From the NCBI GenBank assembly GCA_927353735.1, contig CAKMIA010000001.1, forward strand, positions 310,001-374,000: a stretch of 64,000 nucleotides of DNA. Direction: 5' to 3'. The stretch is from an uncultured Veillonellaceae bacterium (GTDB lineage Bacteria > Bacillota > Negativicutes > Veillonellales > Dialisteraceae). Each line of letters opens with the position of its first letter. Positions within the stretch are counted from its first letter, which is position 1. The translations under genes and the position numbers were made by a program. This document shows, in pieces, positions 1-9,248 of the stretch. Under the pieces are notes generated by a model. The model saw only the letters and a list, made by a program, of their open reading frames with translations. It was not told the DNA's origin and did not search any database.

Positions 1-253
1 TGATTTTCACCTCGGCCTGGCCGGAGAGAAGTCCCACATTAATTACCGGTCCCCGCCAGCGGACACCTGACAGCTTCATGGCATCTTTTGCCGCAGGGGT
101 AGTATTTGCAGAGTCTGCCCTCGCCGGGCGATATACGGCCGTTTTTCCGGCCTTTGCTTCCGGCTGTTCCCCTTTCAGACTTCCCGCCTCTGCCGTACCG
201 CCAAGCATAATTGATGACAGCACCACCGCTGTCAGAATCCATTTTGTATTCAT
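1..253 (-). CDS. SpoIID/LytB-like secreted protein, N-terminal part only
   Basis: Only the first 84 codons are in the window; the gene runs off the left edge. The ATG at 253 sits 6 bases after the stop of the DUF2905 gene, with AGAAGG as ribosome site inside that gene's end. Residues 1-23 look like a signal peptide: a Lys near the start, a hydrophobic core and AEA before the likely cleavage site. The last visible residues (RWRGPVINVGLLSGQAEV) resemble the first strand of SpoIID/LytB domains, which act on or bind stripped peptidoglycan. In many Firmicutes a spoIID-like gene follows ruvA-ruvB-DUF2905, so context agrees. The assignment rests on about 20 residues plus context. Confidence 0.6.
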   Translation of the reverse strand, partial: MNTKWILTAVVLSSIMLGGTAEAGSLKGEQPEAKAGKTAVYRPARADSANTTPAAKDAMKLSGVRWRGPVINVGLLSGQAEVKI

Positions 254-259
254 ATGTTG

Positions 260-472
260 TTACCTTCTGAAAAATAGATTCAAAAGAATGGTCCCGATCA
301 GGCTGATCAGCGCACAGCTGACAATCGGAAAATAAAAATCCACGCCATTCTTTGAACTATGAAGATCTCCCGGCAAATGGCCGAGAAAATGAAACCGGCC
401 GCCGAAGTAGAACAGGGCGCCCGCGACAAGCAGTGCCGCCCCCAGGACCATCATCATTTTTCCGATCTGCAT
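260..472 (-). CDS. DUF2905 family small membrane protein
   Basis: A 70-residue protein with two hydrophobic segments, about residues 6-26 and 48-67, separated by a short polar loop containing the family's typical GRFHFLGHLPGDL stretch. DUF2905 proteins are small inner-membrane proteins without known function that often sit next to ruvB in Firmicutes. It starts 3 bases after the ruvB stop and is followed 6 bases later by the SpoIID-like gene, so it belongs to the ruvCAB transcription unit. The sequence gives no hint of catalytic residues. Confidence 0.8.
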   Translation of the reverse strand: MQIGKMMMVLGAALLVAGALFYFGGRFHFLGHLPGDLHSSKNGVDFYFPIVSCALISLIGTILLNLFFRR

Positions 473-475
473 GGG

Positions 476-1531
476 TCAGCCTCCTGTCTCCTCCATCTCC
501 AGCCCCAGATGACGGTACGCGGCCTTTGTCACGACCCGGCCGCGGGGCGTCCGAGACAGGAATCCGATCTGCATGAGATACGGCTCGCACACATCCTCGA
601 TGGTGGTCCGTTCTTCACAGACCGCTGCGGCGATGGTATCAATGCCTACCGGTCCGCCGTTGAATTTATCAATAATGGTCCGCAGTACCTCCCGGTCCGT
701 CGCATCAAGCCCCAGTGAATCCACATGAAGTGCATTCAGCGCATTCGCAGCCAGATCCCGGGTAATGACCCCGCTTCCCATGACCTGTGCAAAATCCCGC
801 ACCCGCTTCAGCAGGCGGTTGGCAATGCGCGGTGTCCCTCTCGCACGGCGGGCGATTTCCGAAGCACCGTCTGCCTCCACAGGGATCTCCAGTATGCGGG
901 CTGCCCGCGTGATGATCTGCTCCAGTTCCTCCGCTCCATAAAACTGCATACGGAAAATAATGCCGAACCGGTCGCGCAGCGGTGCCGCCAGCGCCCCCGC
1001 CCGCGTTGTCGCCCCGATCAGCGTAAAAGGCGGCAGATTGATGCGGTAGGATCTGGCACCGGGCCCCTTTCCCATAATGATATCCAGCGAAAAATCCTCC
1101 ATGGCCGGATACAGGATCTCCTCCACGCTCCGGTTCAGGCGGTGGATTTCATCAATAAAAAGCACATCATGTTCTTCCAGATTGCTCAGTATTGCCGCCA
1201 GATCTGCAGGCCGTTCAATAGCCGGCCCGCTGGTGATCCGGAAATTGACCCCCAGTTCATTGGCAATGATATTGGCCATGGTCGTCTTACCCAGTCCCGG
1301 TGGTCCGTAAAGGAGCACATGATCCAGCGCTTCTCCTCTGGACAAGGCTGCCTGGATATAGACGGACAAATTGCGCCGCATATCCGGCTGCCCGATATAA
1401 TCCGACAGGGCTTTAGGCCGGAGCGATTGCTGCCATTCATCCTTTTCCGTCTCTTCCCTCGCGACGATCCGTGTTTCCTCTGAGGCGGTTTCCGCCGTTT
1501 TCGGGCGAAGACTTTTTATCTGTTCGATCAT
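476..1531 (-). CDS. ruvB: Holliday junction branch migration ATPase RuvB
   Basis: RuvB is the hexameric AAA+ motor that, with RuvA, drives branch migration of Holliday junctions during recombination repair. The 351-residue protein has the RuvB N-terminal signature ([11 protein letters not shown]), Walker [10 protein letters not shown], Walker B DEIH, the sensor GATTRAG, the arginine-finger region and a C-terminal winged-helix domain ending in [13 protein letters not shown]. Length fits the family, with about 15 extra charged residues at the N-terminus. Its ATG follows the ruvA stop by one base, so translation is coupled. DUF2905 follows 3 bases later. Confidence 0.97.
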   Translation of the reverse strand: MIEQIKSLRPKTAETASEETRIVAREETEKDEWQQSLRPKALSDYIGQPDMRRNLSVYIQAALSRGEALDHVLLYGPPGLGKTTMANIIANELGVNFRITSGPAIERPADLAAILSNLEEHDVLFIDEIHRLNRSVEEILYPAMEDFSLDIIMGKGPGARSYRINLPPFTLIGATTRAGALAAPLRDRFGIIFRMQFYGAEELEQIITRAARILEIPVEADGASEIARRARGTPRIANRLLKRVRDFAQVMGSGVITRDLAANALNALHVDSLGLDATDREVLRTIIDKFNGGPVGIDTIAAAVCEERTTIEDVCEPYLMQIGFLSRTPRGRVVTKAAYRHLGLEMEETGG

Positions 1532-1532
1532 A

Positions 1533-2132
1533 TCATATCCTCATTTTACCCAATTCCCGGAGCGCCGCCCGGATCAGCTCCTCCGTTTCCCGTTCCGTCG
1601 TATTCAGGGCCTTCACCACAGGCGCAACCTCCTCCGGCCGGTAGCCCAGAGAACACAAAGCCGCAATGGCTTCCGCCTCCTGCCCATTTCCCTCTGCGGA
1701 AACAGCTGCACCATCGGGAACAGAATCCCCCAAAACGCCCACCTTGTCCTTCAGTTCCAGTACAAGCCGCTCGGCGGTCTTCTTTCCGATCCCCGGAAGC
1801 TTTGTGAGCACGCTCAGATCCCTATTCCTCACAGCCATACCGAAGGTCTCCGGCTTCACGGAAGACAGTACGCCCATGGCCACCTTGGGACCGATTTTGG
1901 AAACGGACAGGAGCAGAAGAAACAGATCATAGGCCTCCTGGGACAAAAATCCATAAAGCGTCAGTGCATCCTCCCGCACGGCCAGATATGTAATCAGCCG
2001 TGTTTCCTCACGAAGATGCAGCTCCTGCCGGTCACGGTCGGAAATATAGACACGGTATCCGATGCCTGAGGCTTCAATAAAACAGCTGTCCGAAAAAATA
2101 GCGGTAATGGTACCGCGTATATACCCTATCAT
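1533..2132 (-). CDS. ruvA: Holliday junction DNA-binding protein RuvA
   Basis: RuvA binds four-way junctions as a tetramer and loads RuvB. The 199-residue protein starts MIGYIRGTI, the typical beginning of the OB-fold domain. It has the two helix-hairpin-helix segments ([18 protein letters not shown] and [21 protein letters not shown]), and the C-terminal three-helix domain that contacts RuvB lies after an Ala/Glu-rich linker near residue 145. Its ATG overlaps the ruvC stop by 4 bases and its stop is one base from the ruvB start. Confidence 0.97.
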   Translation of the reverse strand: MIGYIRGTITAIFSDSCFIEASGIGYRVYISDRDRQELHLREETRLITYLAVREDALTLYGFLSQEAYDLFLLLLSVSKIGPKVAMGVLSSVKPETFGMAVRNRDLSVLTKLPGIGKKTAERLVLELKDKVGVLGDSVPDGAAVSAEGNGQEAEAIAALCSLGYRPEEVAPVVKALNTTERETEELIRAALRELGKMRI

Positions 2133-2626
2133 GTCAGTCTCCCGTAAATCGCTTCATGTTCTGTCCGGTAGATAGCCGTGAGCCCGATAGCCAGCGCATC
2201 TGCCGCATCATCCGGATCAATTTTTTTCGTGATCCGCATCATCCGCATGACCATCTCTATGACCTGTCTCTTTTCAGCCCGGCCGTAACCCACGACCTGC
2301 TGCTTGACCTGCAGCGGAGTACACTCAAAAAGCGGCACTTTTTTTTCAAATCCTGCCAGAAGGATGACGCCGCGGGCCTGCGCCACTGCAATGGCGGTCG
2401 TAATATTCCGGTTGAAATACAGCGTCTCTACCCCCATGACCTCCGGATGATAGGCCTCAATCAGCTGGCAGATGCCTGTATGAACAATGGCCAGCCGCTC
2501 GGATGGCGTCATATCGGGAAAGGTTTCGATGACCCCGTAATCCACCGCCGTGAGCCGGCTGCCCTGTTTATCCACGATGCCAAACCCGCACCGTCCGGTT
2601 CCGGGATCAATTCCCAATGCCCGCAT
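2129..2626 (-). CDS. ruvC: Crossover junction endodeoxyribonuclease RuvC
   Basis: RuvC is the RNase H-fold nuclease that resolves Holliday junctions processed by RuvAB. The 165-residue sequence opens with RALGIDPGTGRCGFGIVD, carrying the first catalytic Asp (residue 7), has the VETLYF glutamate motif near residue 69, and ends with DPDDAADALAIGLT, which supplies the last acidic pair. It is first in the ruvC-ruvA-ruvB operon, read from the extended -10 promoter at 2722-2727, and overlaps ruvA by 4 bases. Confidence 0.97.
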   Translation of the reverse strand: MRALGIDPGTGRCGFGIVDKQGSRLTAVDYGVIETFPDMTPSERLAIVHTGICQLIEAYHPEVMGVETLYFNRNITTAIAVAQARGVILLAGFEKKVPLFECTPLQVKQQVVGYGRAEKRQVIEMVMRMMRITKKIDPDDAADALAIGLTAIYRTEHEAIYGRLT

Positions 2627-2721
2627 AGGACTCCTTTCCGACTGCCTGTCTTTTTCTTTATTCCCTGAAAGGGTGCCTGCCTGATTCCTGTCGGCACTCC
2701 CTGCTGGAGACTTTGCATTTT

Positions 2722-2727
2722 ATTATA
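2722..2727 (-). promoter_or_regulatory. Extended -10 promoter of the ruvCAB operon
   Basis: On the minus strand the gap upstream of ruvC has TGGTATAAT, a perfect -10 with the TGn extension. No good -35 is visible at 16-18 bases upstream (GC-rich sequence), which an extended -10 can tolerate. The start of transcription would be near 2715, about 90 bases before ruvC. Confidence 0.6.
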
Positions 2728-2766
2728 CCACAATAAAATACCTGTCCTGCCGGATACCGCTCATGT

Positions 2767-2799
2767 AAAAACGCGGCCCGCCCGAAAGCAAAGCCGCGT
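2767..2799 (-). terminator. Rho-independent terminator after the aminotransferase gene
   Basis: Minus-strand hairpin with stem ACGCGGC/GCCGCGT, a GC-rich loop and five T residues, 16 bases past the stop at 2815. It separates the etfBA-aminotransferase unit from ruvCAB. Confidence 0.8.
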
Positions 2800-2814
2800 C
2801 TGTTTTCCTCTTTG

Positions 2815-3699
2815 TTACGGAAGGCCATCTTCCAGCAGATGCAGATAATGCTTCTGCAGATTGGCCGTCACCTTTCCGATCTTTCCGTCATTGATCGGCT
2901 GCCCGTCAATGGACAGTACCGGAACGACTCCGGCTTCGGAATTGGTCAGGAATACTTCTTCCGCTCCCATAAGCCGTTCCTTTGTAATAAGCTGATTTTC
3001 CTGTTCCGGTTCAATGATAGTCGCACTGCAGGTCGGAGCCACTCTGGTGAAGATCAGCTGCCGGGTAATTCCTTTCAGCAGGAAATTATCCGCTTTTCTC
3101 GTCCAGATGACGCCGTCTTTGACAATAAACAGATTGGAATGCGTGGCTTCTGTCACCATCCCGTTCCGTAGATAAATGGCATCATAGGCCCCCTTTTTCT
3201 GAGCTGCCGCCCGGTCCATGATATTGGGCAGCATATTGAGGCTCAGAATATCGCAATGCGGCCACCGTGTATCTTCTGTGGTCACACAGGATACGCCCTG
3301 TTGTGCTTTTTCCACAGCAGCCACATCCAGTTCCCGTGCATACACCAGCGTATTCGGCTTCATAGCCATCCGTCCGGGAATGGTAAAATCATGGGCACCG
3401 GCGCCGCGTGTTACCGTCAGTACCAGATAACCTTCCTTGATGTCATTTTCTTCTGCGATAATTTCATGAATTTCCGTAAATTCATCAGGAGCGATGACTG
3501 CGCGGATGCCGAGAAGCCGCATGGAGCGGTACAGCCGGTCCACGTGATAGGACAGGGCAAAGGGATGCCCCTTGTGAACGCGAATCCATTCATAGCAGCC
3601 GTCACCGAACTGAAGACCGCGGTCATCGGCATTCATGACATTGGCAAAGCTGTAATAATACTGGTGATTATAAAAAATCGTCGCCTTATCTTCCGCCAT
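2815..3699 (-). CDS. Class IV aminotransferase-fold protein like D-amino acid aminotransferase, catalytic Lys replaced
   Basis: The 294-residue protein aligns along its length with Bacillus D-alanine aminotransferase (Dat), which makes D-Glu or D-Ala for peptidoglycan. Conserved features are RGLQFGDGCYEW (25-38), HVDRLYRS (52-59), TRWPHCDILSLN (144-155), TEATHSNLF (183-191), LKGITR and LTNSEAGVVPV. In Dat the motif is CDIKSLN, and that Lys forms the Schiff base with PLP; here codon 152 (3244-3246) is CTG, giving Leu. Glu184 and the phosphate-binding segments are kept. It may be inactive, work by another route or bind PLP only. It follows etfA by 21 bases with a GGAGGG site, so it is probably cotranscribed with etfBA. 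Confidence 0.75.
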   Translation of the reverse strand: MAEDKATIFYNHQYYYSFANVMNADDRGLQFGDGCYEWIRVHKGHPFALSYHVDRLYRSMRLLGIRAVIAPDEFTEIHEIIAEENDIKEGYLVLTVTRGAGAHDFTIPGRMAMKPNTLVYARELDVAAVEKAQQGVSCVTTEDTRWPHCDILSLNMLPNIMDRAAAQKKGAYDAIYLRNGMVTEATHSNLFIVKDGVIWTRKADNFLLKGITRQLIFTRVAPTCSATIIEPEQENQLITKERLMGAEEVFLTNSEAGVVPVLSIDGQPINDGKIGKVTANLQKHYLHLLEDGLP

Positions 3700-3720
3700 G
3701 GCGTTGTCCCTCCTGTTGTT

Positions 3721-4725
3721 TTATTTTTCCTGAATCTTTTTTACTTCGGCAATGAAAGCCGGCAGGAAATCTTTCAGGTCTGCTGTCACTGCATAATCCG
3801 CCATTTCCATAATCGGTGCATTTTTATCCCGGTTTACAGCAATCATAATATCCGCTTTTACACCGCAGATATGCTGCATGGCGCCGGAAATTCCGAACGC
3901 GAAATAGATATGAGGTGCCACGGATTTCCCGGTCTGGCCGATCTGGGCACTATGCGGTTCCCAGCCCAGCTCACAGATCGGACGGCTTGCACCGACGCTT
4001 CCACCGAGAAGATCCGCCAGTTCATGGAGCTGTGCCCATTCTTCTTCACTGTGAATGCCGCGGCCGCCGGCCACAATGATCTGTGCTTCCTCAATGGGAT
4101 TTTCTTCTTTCGGCGCCGGAATGATTTCCTTGAGAATTGTACCCAGATCTTTTTCCGTCAGTGTGACCGGTACTTCTACAACGCTTCCCTTTCTGGATGC
4201 ATCCGCTTCCGGCAGATCAAACGTGCTGGGACGCACCGTTCCCACCTGAGGACGGTACTGCGGGCTGATAATATCAGCCATGATATTGCCGCCCATAGCC
4301 GGACGGGACCATACGATCAGACCGGTCTTTTCATCTACGGACAGCTCCGTCACATCTGCCGTTACACCGCAGACGACAGCCGATGCAATGCGGGGTGCCA
4401 GATCCCTTCCATAGGGAGTGGCAGCAAACAGAATGGCGCTCGGTTTCTTTTCCTTGAGCAGGGCTCCCAGTTCTTTTTCATAGGCCATACCGTCATAATG
4501 AGCAAGCAGCGGGCTCTCCATGACATACACCACATCTGCGCCATAGGCAATGAGATCCTGTGCCCGTTCCTTTACACCGCTGCCCAGGATAACCGCTTCC
4601 ACCGGATCTCCCGTTTTCTCTGCCAGCTTTCTGGCCTGTCCCAGAAGTTCCCCGGTGACTTTTTCCACCTTGCCGTCGCGTACTTCGGCAATGACATAAA
4701 TTCCCTTATAATCAGAAAAATCCAT
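3721..4725 (-). CDS. etfA: Electron transfer flavoprotein alpha subunit
   Basis: EtfA carries the FAD of the EtfAB heterodimer, which passes electrons between acyl-CoA dehydrogenases or similar flavoenzymes and other carriers, in anaerobes often with electron bifurcation. The 334-residue sequence has the N-terminal AMP-fold domain and the diagnostic C-terminal FAD domain: GASRPICELGW, QIGQTGKSVAP, YFAFGISGAMQH and VNRDKNAPIMEMADY. It starts 11 bases after etfB with the strong site AAGGAGGT. No partner dehydrogenase gene lies in the window, so the electron donor is unknown. Confidence 0.95.
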   Translation of the reverse strand: MDFSDYKGIYVIAEVRDGKVEKVTGELLGQARKLAEKTGDPVEAVILGSGVKERAQDLIAYGADVVYVMESPLLAHYDGMAYEKELGALLKEKKPSAILFAATPYGRDLAPRIASAVVCGVTADVTELSVDEKTGLIVWSRPAMGGNIMADIISPQYRPQVGTVRPSTFDLPEADASRKGSVVEVPVTLTEKDLGTILKEIIPAPKEENPIEEAQIIVAGGRGIHSEEEWAQLHELADLLGGSVGASRPICELGWEPHSAQIGQTGKSVAPHIYFAFGISGAMQHICGVKADIMIAVNRDKNAPIMEMADYAVTADLKDFLPAFIAEVKKIQEK

Positions 4726-4736
4726 CGCGGACCTCC

Positions 4737-5528
4737 TTAAATGACATTGACTTTAGCCAGTGCTTCCGCAAGAGCTGCCGCAGCTTCAGCAGGCGCCTGG
4801 TCTTCAATCTTCAGGTTTTCCTTTTTCGGCGGTACTACCGGCCGGATCCCCCGCACCTGTGTCGGAGAGCCTTTCAGACCGATGCGTTCCGGCTCTACAT
4901 CCAGATCGACTGCCGTAAGCTGATGAATTTCCGTTTCATATTTCCGAAGAATGCCCTGTACACTGGGATACCGCGGCGTATTCAGAGCCGGAGCAGCGGT
5001 AACAACCGCCGGCAGATGCAGCTCCAGCACCTCACAGCCTTCTCCCACCTGACGGGTCACAATCGCCTTGCCATCCTGCCACTGGAATCCCACAGCAGCG
5101 CTGACATCAGCGATTCCCAGCATGGCGGCTACTTCCGGCCCTACCTGTGCCGTATTGCTGTCGATTGATTCCTGACCGCAGAAGATCAGATCAAAATCAT
5201 TGCCCAGTTTGCGGATGGCCGCTGCCAGTGTATAGCTCGTTGCCAGCGTGTCGGCACCGCCAAAAGCACGGTCCGTGATCAGATAGACATCGTCAGCCCC
5301 CATGGACACCGATTCCAGCAGAACAGCGCCTGCCTGAGGCGGTCCCATGGTAATTACCGTTACCGTACCGCCGGTCTGCTGTTTCAGCTGCAGTGCCGCT
5401 TCCAGCGCATTCTTATCGCACGGATTCAGGATACTGTTTGCCCCGTTTCGATTCAGCCGCCCCGTATTCGGATCGACTTCCATCTTCGATGTATCAACGA
5501 CCTGTTTGACGCAAACGAGAATTTTCAT
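4737..5528 (-). CDS. etfB: Electron transfer flavoprotein beta subunit
   Basis: The 263-residue protein starts MKILVCVKQVVDTSKMEVDP, as EtfB proteins do, and has the signature NPCDKNALEAALQLK, the VITMGPPQA segment and the GQESIDSNTAQVGPEVA nucleotide-binding region. EtfB binds AMP, or a second FAD in bifurcating complexes, and pairs with EtfA encoded next. Translation starts behind GAAGGGGGACAAT. The upstream gap has TATACT near 5592-5597 on the minus strand but only a poor -35, so the promoter is a weak call. Confidence 0.95.
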   Translation of the reverse strand: MKILVCVKQVVDTSKMEVDPNTGRLNRNGANSILNPCDKNALEAALQLKQQTGGTVTVITMGPPQAGAVLLESVSMGADDVYLITDRAFGGADTLATSYTLAAAIRKLGNDFDLIFCGQESIDSNTAQVGPEVAAMLGIADVSAAVGFQWQDGKAIVTRQVGEGCEVLELHLPAVVTAAPALNTPRYPSVQGILRKYETEIHQLTAVDLDVEPERIGLKGSPTQVRGIRPVVPPKKENLKIEDQAPAEAAAALAEALAKVNVI

Positions 5529-5724
5529 ATTGTCCCCCTTCTTTTACGAAATATGAAAGGAAATACTCTTTTATATCTATTTAAGTATAGCTGAACAGCG
5601 TTTTTTTTTCCAGTCATTTCCGGAAATTCCGGCCGGAGAGTCACTGCCACTCCTACCTCCTGCTGAGAGCTGTTTTCTCAAGGTATTTGGCCGGCTTCTT
5701 CTCCACTCTTTTCAATGCGGATAC

Positions 5725-5756
5725 AAAAAAGCCGCCGGGAATATCCCGACGGCTTT
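5725..5756 (-). terminator. Terminator of the prfA-glyA operon
   Basis: Minus-strand hairpin AAGCCGTCGGGA/TCCCGGCGGCTT with a three-base loop, followed by six T residues, 12 bases after the glyA stop. The rest of the 5529-5767 gap holds only a possible weak etfB promoter and a 9-T run. Confidence 0.9.
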
Positions 5757-5767
5757 GGTAAATGATC

Positions 5768-7009
5768 TTAATATTCTTCGTAAAGCGGATATTTTTTGCA
5801 GAGCGCAGATACACGGGTGCGGGCATCTGCCTTGACGGATTCATCTTCCGGATTCTTAAGTACATTGCAGATGATATCCGCAATTTCCCGGAAATCCTCT
5901 TCTACGAGGCCTCTCGTCGTCAGAGCCGGGGAGCCCAGACGGATGCCGCTCGTAACAAACGGAGACAGCTTTTCAAAAGGAATCGTATTTTTATTGCACG
6001 TAATGCCTACATCATCCAGGAGGCTCTGGGCGATTTTACCGGTAATACCGATGCCGGTCAGATCGGCCAGCAGAACATGCGTATCGGTGCCGCCGGAAAC
6101 CACGCGGATGCCGTTTTTCTGCAGTTCATCAGAAAGGACCTTTTCATTCTTCTTGATCTGCTTTGCATAATCCTTGAAGGAATCTTCCAGATCTTCTCCG
6201 AAAGCAACCGCCTTTGCTGCAATGACATGCATAAGCGGGCCGCCCTGCATACCGGGGAATACCGCCTTGTCAATGGCCTTTGCATAGGGTTCACGGCACA
6301 TGATGATGCCGCCTCTCGGTCCACGGAGCGTTTTATGCGTTGTGGTCGTCACAATATCAGCATACGGTACCGGGCTCGGATATTCTCCGCCTGCCACCAG
6401 GCCTGCGAAATGTGCCATATCGATCATGAGAATAGCGCCAACTTCCTTGGCAATGGCTGCCATCCGTTCAAAATCGATAATACGGGAATAAGCGCTGGTG
6501 CCGCCGATGATGAGTTTCGGCTTGACTTCCTTGGCAATTTTTTCCATGGCATCATAATCGAGCAGTTCATCCTCTTCCCGTACGCCGTAGGGAACGACAT
6601 GGAAATAATTGCCGGAGATATTGACCGGGCTGCCGTGGGACAGATGTCCGCCATCGGTCAGATTCATGCCCATGACTGTATCGCCGGGCTTCAGCAGGCC
6701 ATAATACACAGCAAAGTTTGCCTGGGAACCGGAATGAGGCTGTACATTGACATGATCCGCGCCGAACAGTTCCTTTGCACGGTCGATAGCCAGCTGTTCC
6801 ACCTTATCCACATATTCGCAGCCGCCATAGTACCGTTTTCCCGGATACCCTTCCGCATATTTGTTGGTCAGCACACTTCCCTGTGCTTCCATGACCGCAT
6901 AGCTGACAATATTTTCCGATGCGATCATTTCCAGTTTGTTTCTCTGACGATTCAGTTCTTCCTGAATGGCGCTGTATACAGCGCTGTCATCTTTCAGATG
7001 TTTCATCAT
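5768..7009 (-). CDS. glyA: Serine hydroxymethyltransferase
   Basis: GlyA converts serine and tetrahydrofolate to glycine and 5,10-methylene-THF with PLP. The 413-residue protein has [20 protein letters not shown], the PHSGSQAN loop, [11 protein letters not shown] and the PLP-lysine motif [19 protein letters not shown] at 7027 would be in frame, but GGAAGGAG lies between it and the ATG at 7009, so 7009 (MMKHLKDD) is the better start. It is the last gene of the prfA-prmC-sua5-rpiB-ywlG-glyA order seen in many Firmicutes, and a clear terminator follows. Confidence 0.96.
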   Translation of the reverse strand: MMKHLKDDSAVYSAIQEELNRQRNKLEMIASENIVSYAVMEAQGSVLTNKYAEGYPGKRYYGGCEYVDKVEQLAIDRAKELFGADHVNVQPHSGSQANFAVYYGLLKPGDTVMGMNLTDGGHLSHGSPVNISGNYFHVVPYGVREEDELLDYDAMEKIAKEVKPKLIIGGTSAYSRIIDFERMAAIAKEVGAILMIDMAHFAGLVAGGEYPSPVPYADIVTTTTHKTLRGPRGGIIMCREPYAKAIDKAVFPGMQGGPLMHVIAAKAVAFGEDLEDSFKDYAKQIKKNEKVLSDELQKNGIRVVSGGTDTHVLLADLTGIGITGKIAQSLLDDVGITCNKNTIPFEKLSPFVTSGIRLGSPALTTRGLVEEDFREIADIICNVLKNPEDESVKADARTRVSALCKKYPLYEEY

Positions 7010-7147
7010 TTTGCTTTCTCCTTCCAAAAGAACCGCTCTGCAGGAAAGACCGAATTACTCCGCCTTTCTGGGGCTGTCTCTGAAACCAGCTTTATATGAA
7101 AACCGCCCTGCCCTTTCCGGCAGCCGGATTTCACCAATATAAGAAAA

Positions 7148-7693
7148 TCACTCCCGATGATACCGGGCCCGTTCCCCGCCGATCAGCGGAGGCCGGGTGC
7201 GGGCAGCAGCCACAAGAGCACTGCCCACGTGATTGTGTGTGAGGCGGACAGGAACCGCCACACGGCGCAGATGCATGCCGATCATGGTCAGACCGATGTC
7301 CAGTCCACCGTCAGCCCGGATGGATTCCACAGCAACCGGGTCCTTGAAAAGCTCATAGGCATTGGTGGCAAAAGCACCACCCGCATGAAGCCATGGCACC
7401 ACAGACACTTCTTCATAACCGAAATGCTCCATGGTTTCCCGCTCCACAATCAGTGCCCGGTTCAGATGTTCACAGCACTGAAAGGCAAGACGCAGCTGTT
7501 TTTCCTTTGCCGCTTTCATCAGGGCCGATACCACAGCTGTCCCTACCTCATAGGAACTATCCTTCCCGATATGACCGCCCCGGATCTCACTGGAAGATCC
7601 GCCGATCACGATCAGAGCCCCAGGACGAAACCCGGCAATTTCTGTCAGTTCAAAAAGTGCCTCTTCCGCCTCACGGGCCAGCTCTTCATACAT
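7148..7693 (-). CDS. ywlG: TIGR01440 / DUF436 family protein (YwlG)
   Basis: A 181-residue protein of the TIGR01440 (DUF436) family, which includes B. subtilis YwlG and has no established function. Typical segments are GALIVIGGSSSEIRGGHIGK, AFQCCEHLNRALIVE, VVPWLHAGGAFATNAYE and the end MHLRRVAVPVRLTHNHVGSA. The ATG at 7693, preceded by AAGAAGGG, is preferred over in-frame codons further upstream that lie inside rpiB. The gene overlaps the rpiB 3' end by 8 bases. The 138-base gap to glyA (7010-7147) shows no promoter or hairpin I could support. Confidence 0.85.
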   Translation of the reverse strand: MYEELAREAEEALFELTEIAGFRPGALIVIGGSSSEIRGGHIGKDSSYEVGTAVVSALMKAAKEKQLRLAFQCCEHLNRALIVERETMEHFGYEEVSVVPWLHAGGAFATNAYELFKDPVAVESIRADGGLDIGLTMIGMHLRRVAVPVRLTHNHVGSALVAAARTRPPLIGGERARYHRE

Positions 7694-8138
7694 GGTGTTC
7701 CCTTCTTTCAATCTCCGCGATCTTATCGATACGCCGCTGATGACGTCCGCCTTCAAAGGGCGTATTCAGGAATTCATCCAGAATCATTTCTGCCAGTCCG
7801 GCACCGGTGACCCGTGCCCCCATGCAGAGCACATTGGCATCATTATGCGCCCGGGTGAAATGCGCAGAAAAGGTTTCCCCGCAAAGCGCCGCACGGATTC
7901 CGTTCATCTTATTGGCAGTGATGCTCATCCCGATGCCGGTTCCACAGATCAGAACACCGAAGTCCGCCTCGCCCTGCTGTACCAGCCGGCAGGCCTTTTC
8001 CGCAAAATCCGGATAATCACAGGAGTCCTCACTATCCGTTCCGCAGTCAACAAAAGCGATGTTCTGCGACTTCAGATGCTTTTTCATGGCTTCTTTTAAA
8101 GCATATCCACCATGATCACTGGCTATTGCAAGTTTCAT
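7686..8138 (-). CDS. rpiB: Ribose-5-phosphate isomerase B
   Basis: RpiB interconverts ribose 5-phosphate and ribulose 5-phosphate in the pentose phosphate pathway. The 150-residue protein opens with MKLAIASDHGGYALKEAM, carries the active-site segment DFGVLICGTGIGMSITANK (catalytic Cys in LICGTG), and ends in the conserved EGGRHQRRIDKIAEIE. Relatives include LacA/LacB, but the operon position and the SDHGG motif favour RpiB. The 57-base gap upstream is AT-rich and contains TATACT, a possible weak internal promoter. Confidence 0.93.
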   Translation of the reverse strand: MKLAIASDHGGYALKEAMKKHLKSQNIAFVDCGTDSEDSCDYPDFAEKACRLVQQGEADFGVLICGTGIGMSITANKMNGIRAALCGETFSAHFTRAHNDANVLCMGARVTGAGLAEMILDEFLNTPFEGGRHQRRIDKIAEIERREHHV

Positions 8139-8195
8139 AGGTCTCTCCTTTTCTGCGCCCGCAATTAAGTATACCTAATTTTTATTATTTATATA

Positions 8196-9236
8196 CTATT
8201 TTGCATCTTCTACAATAATATGATATCCGGATGCCTTCGTCAAGCGGTTCATGATGGCCAGTCCCAGCCCGGAGCTGTCAATGCCTTCCCCTATAATCTG
8301 ATCCACCGGATGCTCATTGAAATAATGAAGTCCTGCAAACAAACGATGTGCCATGCTTCCTGCATCGCCCCGTTTTCCCCAGATAAAGACCACCGATTCC
8401 GGCGGCAGCTTCTCCGCCGTTTCTTCGCTTACAAAAAATCCATAGGTCTTATCCGTTTTTTCTGCAAAGGCAAGGATCGCCGCCTCCGTCTTTTCCACGT
8501 CGCCCACATAGACAGACATGGGAGCTGCGGGAGCATAATGCCGGTATTTCATGCCCGGTGCTTTCGGATGTGCACTCCCGGACTGAATTCCCGGATCGAT
8601 TTCCACCGGCGCATAGGATTCCAGCACCTCTATGGGAAGTCCGCCGGGCCGGTAAATGGTGATTCGGTCATCCGCGCAGGAAATGATCGTGGATTCCACA
8701 CCGATGCGGCAGGGCCCGCCATCGATCACCGCATCAATACGGCCTCCCAGATCATGCATGACATCCTCTGCCGAGGTCGGACTCGGTTTGCCGGATAAAT
8801 TGGCGCTCGGCCCGGCAATAGGCACCCCTGCTGCCCGAATAAGAGCCTGCACGGCCGGGTGAACCGGGCAGCGAAGCGCTACCGTGTCCAGCCCGCCGGA
8901 CGTTTCCGGCGGAATGATGTCCTTCTTAGGAACCACCAGCGTCAGCGGACCCGGCCAGAAATCCTTCATCAGCCGCTTTTCCAGTGGTGACAGTGCAGCC
9001 GCCAGCTGTTCCGCCTGTGCGGCATCCGCCACATGAACAATCAGCGGATTATCTGAAGGGCGCCCTTTTGCCGCATAAATTTTTTTTGCAGCCTCTCCGT
9101 CCAGTGCGTTTCCCCCCAGGCCATATACCGTCTCCGTGGGAAATCCCACAAGACCGCCCCGGCGGATAATTTCACCCAGTTTTTGTACCTTTTCCGGAAA
9201 ATCCGCCGCAGAAGCGGAAATCAGTTCTGTTTTCAT
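8196..9236 (-). CDS. L-threonylcarbamoyladenylate synthase (Sua5 type)
   Basis: This enzyme makes threonylcarbamoyl-AMP from threonine, bicarbonate and ATP for the t6A37 modification of ANN-decoding tRNAs. Residues 1-200 are the YrdC domain, with GGLVGFPTETVYGLGGNA, the KGRPSDNPLIVH motif and the PSANLSGKPSPTSAEDV loop. A linker and a C-terminal Sua5 domain follow, so at 346 residues it is the long Sua5 form, not the short TsaC form. It follows prmC by 12 bases, as in the conserved Firmicute order. Confidence 0.95.
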   Translation of the reverse strand: MKTELISASAADFPEKVQKLGEIIRRGGLVGFPTETVYGLGGNALDGEAAKKIYAAKGRPSDNPLIVHVADAAQAEQLAAALSPLEKRLMKDFWPGPLTLVVPKKDIIPPETSGGLDTVALRCPVHPAVQALIRAAGVPIAGPSANLSGKPSPTSAEDVMHDLGGRIDAVIDGGPCRIGVESTIISCADDRITIYRPGGLPIEVLESYAPVEIDPGIQSGSAHPKAPGMKYRHYAPAAPMSVYVGDVEKTEAAILAFAEKTDKTYGFFVSEETAEKLPPESVVFIWGKRGDAGSMAHRLFAGLHYFNEHPVDQIIGEGIDSSGLGLAIMNRLTKASGYHIIVEDAK

Positions 9237-9248
9237 GATCTGCCTTCT

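Noticed and set aside
3256..4740. Plus-strand frame of 494 codons across etfA and the aminotransferase gene
   Set aside because: Antisense to two well-supported genes; long antisense frames are common here because stop codons are rare in this reading of GC-rich genes. The same applies to long plus-strand frames over glyA, rng, the radical SAM gene, proS, thrS, the ABC exporter, secD and serS.
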